A stretch of DNA of 64,000 nt from positions 63,018,248 through 63,082,247 of the forward strand of contig CM043944.1 in assembly GCA_014529385.2 (NCBI GenBank), read 5' to 3'. The position numbers and the translations under genes were made by a program. The notes under the pieces were generated by a model that had not been told where the DNA came from, made no database searches, and saw only the letters and a list, made by a program, of their open reading frames with translations. Source of the DNA: Adiantum capillus-veneris. Lineage: Eukaryota; Streptophyta; Polypodiopsida; Polypodiales; Pteridaceae. The number at the start of each line of letters is the position of its first letter. Positions within the stretch are counted from its first letter, which is position 1. Below are positions 56,474-64,000 of this stretch, piece by piece.

Positions 56474-57060
56474 TCATGCCCGTAAAGAGAATTAAATGGT
56501 GACATCCCAATGCTTTTGAAATGAGGAATTATAGGCCAATTCCACCAGACGAAGAAATTGTATTCATTTTTGGGGTTCTCTACTACAGTAGGCTCTAAGG
56601 ATGTCTTCAATAACTTGATTCACTCTTTCCATCTGGCCGTCCGTCTGAGGGTGATAGGATGTACTGAAACATAGCTGGGTACCTAAGGATTCAAATAAAG
56701 CTTTCCAAAATTTTGAAGTAAATTTTGCATCTCTGTCAATGACTATTCTCTTAGCAAGTTCGTGTAACCTGAAGATCTCTTTGATAAATAAACGGCTTAT
56801 GTCGCATGCAATGTAAGTTGTTTTTACAGGCATCAAACGAGATACTTTAGTCATCATATCCACTACTACCATAATGGAGTCGTAACCCCCTTGAACAGTG
56901 GGAAGGCCTGTTACAAAGTCCATGCTAAAGAGTTCCCATTTCATTTGAGGAATGTCCAGAGGTTGAGGTTTTCCTGGCATCATTACTCGTTCAGCCTTAA
57001 TCCTTTGACAGGAAAGACATTGTTTGATTTAGCAAAGAATATCTCCTTTCATTCCTGGCC
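56474..57060 (-). pseudogene. pol: Element Z integrase core
   Basis: FSMDFVTGLPTVQGGYDSIM carries the first Asp, IVIDRDAKFTSKFW the second, and SYHPQTDGQMERVNQ the Glu. All three catalytic positions are present. A stop follows EPQK, cutting the core from the chromodomain. Confidence 0.9.
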
Positions 57061-57430
57061 AGAAATAGCTTTTCCTTATGGCAATAAGGGTCTTTGCATA
57101 GCCAGGATGGCTGGCAACTGGAGCGTTGTGTCCTTCAGAAAGGATTAACTCCTTTAATGTTGGATTCTTAGGAATGTAAAGCTGATACTTATAATAGAGA
57201 AGCCCATCCTCAAGTGAATAATCCTTGATTCTGTCTTTCTCTTTCTCTTTTAGGTCCTATTGATTAAGAAGTTTTTGATAATCATCATCTTCCAGGGAAT
57301 GACAACTAGGAGTTCCAGATCATGAGTTGGATAATTCAGCTCGTGGATTCTTAATTTTCGAGAAGTAAAGGTGACTGGTATGCCGTCTTGGTTTAAGACT
57401 CCTCCTATAGCAAGACTGCCGGCATCTGTT
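57061..57430 (-). pseudogene. pol: Element Z RNase H remnant
   Basis: Short pieces such as TDAGSLAIGGVLNQDG and FTSRKLRIHELNYPTHDLELL identify a retroviral-type RNase H; most of the rest is frameshifted. Confidence 0.7.
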
Positions 57431-57431
57431 A

Positions 57432-58482
57432 CTACTTCAAACTCTTGAGTGAAGTCAAGATTTGAGTACAGGGGCTGTTGTGAGATTTTGTTTTAGTTTG
57501 ATGAAACAGTCCTCCTATTCTTTTTCCCAAGTAAGTTTGGCTGCCCAAGAATCCTTGAATCTCACTGACCGTTTTGGGTTGTGGCCAATCTATTATGTCC
57601 TTAATCTTTGTGGGGTCTACTGAGATTCCTCCAGGGCTTATTATAAAACCAAGATAGCTAGCTTCAGGCGTGGAAAACACACATTTACTCATCTTGGCAT
57701 ATAACTGATGCTGGCGTAGAAGATGGAGTACTTTACATACATGGCCTTCATGCTCTTTTTCATCTTTGGAATGTACCAAGATATCATCGAAAAACACCAG
57801 CAAAAAATCATTCAAATATTCTCTGAATATATCTTGCATGAGACGGTTAAAAGTCACAGGAGCATTCGTAAGACCGAAACGCATCACGATGAACTCATAA
57901 TGTCCATACCGGGTGTTGAATGCAGTTTTGTAAATATCTGCCTCCTTAATCCGGCTCAAGTAATTCGTCAATGCGAGAAATAGGATACTTATTCTTTATT
58001 GTTATGTGGTTAAGCCCCCTCTAATTGATGCAGAGATGTAAAGATCCATCCTTCTTCTTTTGGAATAGAACAGGCGCTCCCCAGGGTGAAATGCGAAGCT
58101 GTTCTTTTAACTCAATAGCTTCAGGGAGAGACATTTTGTAGGGTCTTTTTGAAGTTTGTTCACTACCTGGAAAGGTTTGTTTTTTGTGGTCTATGTCTCT
58201 TGGAGGAGGTAAATTTGAGAGATCTTCTGAAAATATATCTGAAAATTCCTTAAGCCATTCTAGAGTTGTGTTGTTCTTTGAATCATCAGCTTTATTAAGT
58301 TTTACTACAAAGATCTGTTGCCCCTTGCGTAATCCCTTTAGAAGTCGATTAGCCTTAACTAAATGAGCCTTAGGCTTCCCATTTGATCCTTGTACTAACA
58401 TTTCTTCACCTAAGTGATTTTTGAAGGATAGGTTCCCTTGAGCACAGTGAATATGGGCTTGATTTTTGATTAACCAATCCAT
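57432..58482 (-). pseudogene. pol: Element Z protease end and reverse transcriptase
   Basis: MDWLIKNQAHIHC marks the protease end. The RT follows: LPPPRDIDHKK, SPWGAPVLFQKKKDGSLHLC, then at ~57985 RIDELL runs straight into RIKEADIYKTAF. The motif between them (about 25-30 residues, normally with KIDLRSGYHQ) is deleted with a frame change. Then FNTRYGHYEFIVMRFGLTNA and the catalytic VFFDDILVHS. Confidence 0.9.
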
Positions 58483-58699
58483 TCCTAGAATACCCTCATA
58501 GATTTCTACTGGTAGAGTTTGAAAGTAAGATGAAGTAAGGGTTTCTCCTAGTTCAAACTCACTTATCCGGTTGTAAATTGAGATAGAACCTCTTTCCCAT
58601 TTGATAGTTCTACCACTAATTTCTTGGTGGGATATTGGTTCAATTTAAGTTTCCTGAAACATTTAGGGGAGAGAAAAGAGTGTGTGCTGCCACAATCTA

Positions 58700-59700
58700 T
58701 AAGTAATTCAAATTTTTCACTTCTCTGTTTGCAGTGTTTTGGATGATAGCATACTGTTGCCGAGCTCCAGAGTTATCAATGGAAGAAAAAAGAGTAGCTC
58801 TTTCGTCTTCCTCATCCAGCAAGGTTGGCTCTCCTACTGCAGCATAAGCTCTGGCTCCTCTACCACTTCCTCTCCCTCGTCCTCTATTTCCTCTCCCTTT
58901 TTGATTATTTTCCTTGTCCTATCTGAGTCTGAGGAGCGGTTCCGAAAGAAACTTGGGGATTTTGCCCCTTGGGGCATTGGCTCCTGTAGTGCCCCATTCT
59001 ATTGCATCCATGCATCTGATGTTTGGAAAAGTATGCTCTATAGTGGCTGCAGCTGACACTGCCCTTCGTTGATTTCCTTGGTTGTAATTTCCCCTTGCTC
59101 TTCCTCTAAAGTTATTGTAGTTGTAATAGCTCCTTGTAGGGGGATTTCCTTCAGCTGCAAGTGGTTTAGCTCTCAGAAGAGCATCTTGAATAGATATAGG
59201 TCCCATAGCTTCTAAGCGGATACTTAAAGGTTTGTTTACACCATGGGAGAAACTTGCAATCTGTTGTTCCATTGTCATTGGTTGTGCATAACGTCGTAAA
59301 GACACATATTTGGTGTAGTACTCTTTCAAAGTAAGCCCTAATTGTTTGAGGACAAAGAATTCATTCATTTTAATAGCTTGGTGAGATGGAGCAAGATATC
59401 TTTCTTTCACTGCCTACTTCATTCTTTCCCAGGAGGGACTAATGGAAGGGTTATCTCTACAGTATTGTTTCCATCAAAGTTTTGCATCTCCGATGAGTAG
59501 AAACATTCCTAACATTGCCTGATTTTCCAAAGCAGTTCCTGCTGCCAAGAAATAATCATCCATGGAGTCAAGCTAGGCTTCGGCATCACGTTCTAAGTTG
59601 GTACCCTCTCCCTTGAAGGTTGGGAGTTGAACTTGCTTTAGTGGTAGTTTCTTTTCCTGGGTGGGAGTGTAGAGGCTTTTTGCATTACCCTGGGTTTTTA
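58700..59700 (-). pseudogene. gag: Element Z Gag
   Basis: Pieces include LPTFKGEGTNLE, DDYFLAAGTAL, then the open stretch 58919-59410 with EFFVLKQLGLTLKEYYTKYV and an Arg/Gly/Asn-rich region (NFRGRARGNYNQGNQ). Stops at ~59570 and ~59470. I did not find an intact zinc knuckle. Confidence 0.8.
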
Positions 59701-60556
59701 GTTAATGAAGATCTTTCAGTGATTTTGTCATGCAATTTTTTCTAATCTATATACTTTTGAAATTTTGAATGAAAACAAAAATCCGACAATTACTATAACC
59801 ATCTCAATTAAACTACACAAAGAATGTCATAAAACCATGGTATATACAAGAGTTAATACAACACTGACTCATACTATGTACAAGATGGACTCATGATATA
59901 TACAAGATGGACTCATACTATATACAAGATGGACTCATGCTATGTACAAGATGGACTCATGCTATGTACAAAGTGTAACTCTCTATACCAAAATCCACTT
60001 CACCACACTGGTGGGTCTGGCAAGGGATCAAAAAATATAACATCTTTTGGTCCCCTAGATTTTGGGCCTACCCTCATGGGTCTCATCCTACCTGGGTATA
60101 TTACTTTGGCTACCTAATCATATACCCACTGATTTTGTGACACTTCTACGCCATCTATAGTAATGGTCTCATCTAGATCTTCATTCCCACTGAAAAAGAA
60201 AACTTCAATGGTCCGAAGTGTTTTTGCCCACTTGAGTCTTTTCAAATTGAGTGCCAAACCTTCTATCTGTCCCGCATCAATCAGAAAAATTCCGCCAAAC
60301 TGTGACCAACTGATTCCCCATGTAGGAGGAGGGGAAAACATCTCATCTAATAATTGCATGATGAAAATTTATTGGAGTTGCAAGCAGCCTCGAACATGAT
60401 GTTGAAAATCACAAACTTTCGGTAAGCTTGGCGGATATTTTCCTGTATCGATAGGGAAATTCTCATTTCACAACATACCATAATTAAAAATGCAATATAA
60501 CTTGTGCCTACTCTTTCAACTTTTTCCATCCTAAGGTCAGGACCTTGTTAAACCAT

Positions 60557-60568
60557 GCTCTGATACCA
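60557..60568 (-). promoter_or_regulatory. Primer-binding site of Z (initiator tRNA-Met)
   Basis: Minus-strand TGGTATCAGAGC, two bases inside the 5' LTR. Confidence 0.95.
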
Positions 60569-60570
60569 CT

Positions 60571-63207
60571 TGTAAAGACCCCAAACCCGCCGACACCAAA
60601 AATATGGATTTTTGAAATAGGTATCCCCGATAGTTATTGGATGAGATATTTCTCATGTACTTCCTTGTACCATTATTACTCTCCCATAATTATCACATAA
60701 TTATGGGAACTATTTTACTAGATTTCTCTTTAGTCCATATTCCAAGAATATTCTATTTTTGGCCTTAGTAAATTGAAAGTTACCTTTCTGTTAGTGGATT
60801 ACTCACACTAGATGTAATTTGATATGTTCTATCTTTAAGAATTTTCTGATTAACTCATAAAATTGATTTATAACTTTTTTCTTCTATAATTATGGTCTAA
60901 TTTAGGCAAACTTTGCTAACAGTAATTTGTTATACCAATTATTTAGGGTAAGGTAGCTTTCCCAACCTTTAATAGTGATTTTTGACCTCAGGTATTTATT
61001 GGGTAATTATATCAATTCATTTCCTAATTTCCTTTCTCTCGTTTATATACAAACTCGGTTACTTTTAATGAAGATAAGTATCTAAACTAATTATCTGAGG
61101 TTAAGATAATTATCACGGATTTCCTAAGATGTGATTTACCTCTGATAATTAGCTCAAAGCATTTGAGATTAGTTTGCTATTTTTCCCCTTTTATTTTCTC
61201 CTAAAAACAATGTAATTCTATTGAGATAATTAGTTGGACTAATTTTTTGAGGTTAAGATAATTATCACGAGTTCTATAAGATGTATTTACCTTCGATATA
61301 AAATCTCAAATCATTTTGATTTAGTTTTTTATTTTTCCCTTTTAGTTTCCCCTAAAAATAGTGTAATTATGCAGGGATAATTAGTTAAACTAATTATCTG
61401 TCGTTAAGATAATTATCACATGTTTTATAGGACTTGTTTTACCTTTGATAATTATTTGAAATAATTTTGGATTAATTTTCTTTTTTAATCCCTTTTAATT
61501 TTTCCTAAAAATAATGTTATTTTGCTAAGATAATTAGGTAAACTAATTATTTGAGGGTAAGATAAATATCACGGGTTTTCTAAGACGTGATTTACCTTTG
61601 ATAATTATCTCAAAGCATTTTGGATCAATTTGCTATTTCTTTCCTTTTAATTTCCCGTAAAAACAATGTAATTATGCTAAGATAATTACTTAAGCACAAA
61701 AATCTGAGGTTAAGAACTTTCATGGGTTTCTTGAGATGTGATTTACCTCTAATAATTATCTCCAAGCATTTTGTATCCATTTGCTATTTTCCCCCTTTTA
61801 ATTTCTCCTAAAAATAGTGTAATTATGCTGAGATAGTTAGTTAGACTAATTATCTGAGGTTAAAATAAATATCATGGGCTTCCTAAGATGTGATTTATCT
61901 CTAATAATTATCTCAAAGAATTTTGGATCAATTTGCTCTTTTCTCCTTTTTAATTTCCCCTTAAAAAAATGTAATTTTGCTAAGATAATAAGGTAAACTT
62001 ATTATCTGAAGTAAAGATAATTATCAAAAATTCTCTAAGATGTGATTTACCTCTAATAATTATTTCAAAGAATTTTGGATCAGTTTGCTCTTTTCCTCCT
62101 TTTATATTTTCCTAAAAACAGTGTAATTCTGCTAAGTTAATTATGTATTATAATTATCTGAGGTTAAAATAATTATCCTATGTTCTCTAAAATGTGATTT
62201 ACCTTTGATAAATATCTCAAAGCATTTTGGATTAGTTTGATCATTTCCCCCTTTACTTTTCTCTCAAAAACAATGTAATTCTTCTTATTTATTTATGAGA
62301 ATTACTCAAAAAATTACAAGATGATTTTCTTAGCATAATGACAGTCTAACACATCTCTGATAATTATTTCATCTTAATCTAAACTTAATTAGTATAATAA
62401 TCATTAATTTATGCTTAAAATGGTAATTTCAGCCCTAATATGATATAATAATTAATTAGCTTAGTATCCCTAAGCTTAATCACAATAATGAGCAGAGAAT
62501 TTTGAATTAAGAGAAGATTTTTTAGTATACATAGGTTTAATCTTCAATTAATTAAGAAAATTATAAATAGGTTAACCTAGATTTGCTAATTAAAAAAGGT
62601 TAGTGCTAATTACCGTTGATTAACCAACTAGATCTTTCCTCTCTAGTGATTTTTGTGTAGAGGTCTCTCTAGATGAGAGAGAATGTACCAAGGCTTCGAG
62701 TCTAATTTTTTGTGAAGGAAGGGGGTCTATTTATAGTTTTTTTGGGGCCCTAGGATGTTCTTGGCAGGTTCTGGAACCTCAAGCAAGGCCCCAACGTCCA
62801 TGTAGTGCCACCTGCTGCTAATACTGTCCCGGGAAAGTTCCCCATAGCTTCACAAAGCCCCCTCAACTTCCAGAGTCGATTTTGACTAATTTCACTGATT
62901 TTTAATGATGAAAATTGGAAATATCAAGAATTTCTAGAACCTTAGGATAAAAAAGTCTTTGTTAACAATAATTACCGAAACCATCCAATTTTACTTAACT
63001 AATTGAATTGTAGTGTAACCATTCAGGGCCCGCAACTTTTCCAAATTTTATCGGAATCTGATTCTGAAAATACTAACCATAGTAAAGCTCTTACTATGAT
63101 TCCAAAAATACCAATATCAGCCATGATTGAATCATTTTACAGTGTTTTCAAGTTAAATTTACGGGCTTTATACAATTTCTAAGGTTTCAGAAACTGAAAA
63201 CCTTACA
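60571..63207 (-). repeat. 5' LTR of element Z (2637 bp)
   Basis: Lacks the 1148-bp segment of the other LTR at the CCAAAA site but has eight units of the ~150-bp array. The two differences (-1148, +155) exactly account for the length gap of 993 bp. Confidence 0.94.
61075..62260. repeat. ~150-bp tandem array in Z 5' LTR, eight units
   Basis: Units near 61083, 61234, 61388, 61539, 61700, 61845, 61997 and 62149, the same family as 54270-55290. Confidence 0.88.
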
Positions 63208-63212
63208 TACAT

Positions 63213-63352
63213 TCCTTTTGCATCAACATTGCAACTATAGCAACCGTACCGACCGTCATGGCCATAGAAAAAACGTCCTCATTGTTAGGAGGACACATCG
63301 TAGGCAGCTAACACAATAACTCCTTCACCTTATCAAAGGCTACCTGTGCATC
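63213..63352 (-). pseudogene. pol: Family X copy B RNase H, right part
   Basis: Continues the retroviral-type RNase H split by Z (compare 35750-35865: ttttgcatcaacactgc, ggaggacacaccgtagg). Similarity ends at about 63352. Confidence 0.85.
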
Positions 63353-64000
63353 GCTGTCAAAGTGGGAATATATCAACCACTATACTGTCAGAGGAGTAAA
63401 CTGTAAATACGCATAAACTATGGCAAGAATATGGGAAAATCCGGTAGAAAGTTCCCCTAGAAATTCAGCAAAAGCTCAAAAAATCTCACCAAATACTCTT
63501 GAAGATAGACACTCAGTGTCTCAGTAGGAAAATTGACAAAAGGCATACATAGCACTTCCAAAACCCTGGCATAACATCTCACTCCTGACCGTGTGGCTCT
63601 TTGGACGTGTACCTCTCCAAAAACACTGCAAACCCCTAAAACCTCTACCTGCAAGCTACACCTAGCTCAAGCTATATCCACATATGCATACACAACTTAG
63701 AACTGCACATGATCGTGCCAAAACTGCTCTCTAGTGCTCCACACAAGCTACACTATAATCTGTGAGAAAAACGGATGGGAAAATGGCAACTATTACCTCA
63801 TTGGTTGGTTAACACGTTCACCGAAAAAACCTGCCAAGAAGTATTTGCACTCAAGGTTAAACCCACTCCGAAATGGGCCATCGGAGTCGAAACAAGACAA
63901 AACCGTCGAAGTCAAAAAATTGGGGATGGCCATCAATGTCCTCTTCCCCCACTGGCCGGAAGTGCCAATGCTATGGCCTCCTGGGCTCAAAGTCGAGAAA
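63353..64000. other. Unassigned sequence at window end
   Basis: Family X similarity stops at ~63352. No motif, LTR or gene recognised; two 65-codon minus-strand frames look like chance. Confidence 0.35.

Larger units (their letters stand above)
52609..63207 (-). mobile_element. Chromovirus-type Ty3/gypsy element Z
   Basis: LTRs 52609-56238 (3630 bp) and 60571-63207 (2637 bp) with TGTAAAGACCCC...CCTTACA ends, flanked by target duplication TACAT (52604-52608, 63208-63212). The initiator-Met primer site is at 60557-60568. Minus-strand coding order is gag, protease, RT, RNase H, integrase, chromodomain, the chromovirus arrangement. Only ~4.3 kb is internal, so LTRs make up more than half. RT has a deletion and all genes have stops. 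Confidence 0.95.

Overview
This window reads as a transposable-element cluster from a land-plant nuclear genome. I see no tRNA, rRNA, CRISPR array, bacterial operon or convincing host gene. The plant assignment rests on Ty3/gypsy elements of several lineages (one with a chromodomain, one with two RNase H domains), a Ty1/copia derivative primed by initiator-Met tRNA, a LINE, short inverted-repeat elements, long (GA)n tracts and plant-type telomere-like heptamers. One element (here W) has a reverse transcriptase/integrase style I associate more with fungi, algae and non-seed plants than with flowering plants, so a fern or other non-seed plant is my best guess (inference only).

Layout. 1-606: tandem ~175-bp units, each an inverted repeat. 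609-890: degenerate (AACCT)n. 1620-5580: GA-rich repeats around a gag-only open frame (element T, +). 5918-18236: full-length Ty3/gypsy element V (- strand) with 399/400-bp LTRs and target duplication AATGG. V's gag is split by a 3.67-kb Ty1/copia derivative U (13844-17517, +; target duplication GACAG). 18263-24520: decayed LINE (-), an old gag fragment (+), a ~280-bp palindrome-bearing repeat and a 1.49-kb tandem duplication. 24983-33943: Ty3/gypsy element W (-), whose gag region holds three separate inverted-repeat DNA elements with clean target duplications. 33944-39677: element A of family X (-), gag to integrase with retroviral and archaeal-type RNase H. 39678-46147: element Y (-), one LTR, a long leader and a gag-like protein with duplicated modules. 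46148-52608 plus 63208-63352: further family X sequence (gag-protease, LTR, integrase, RNase H), split by chromovirus Z (52609-63207, -; target duplication TACAT).

Relative ages can be read from the nesting. U is younger than V. Z is younger than the X copy it splits. The three small DNA elements are younger than W. W interrupts the integrase of X copy A. Every large coding region carries stops or frameshifts, so all major elements look immobile now, although V, U and Z keep intact boundaries. The least familiar material is the modular gag-like protein of Y, the coiled-coil reading frame downstream of integrase in V, and the 1.33-kb TTAA-flanked piggyBac-like element in W.
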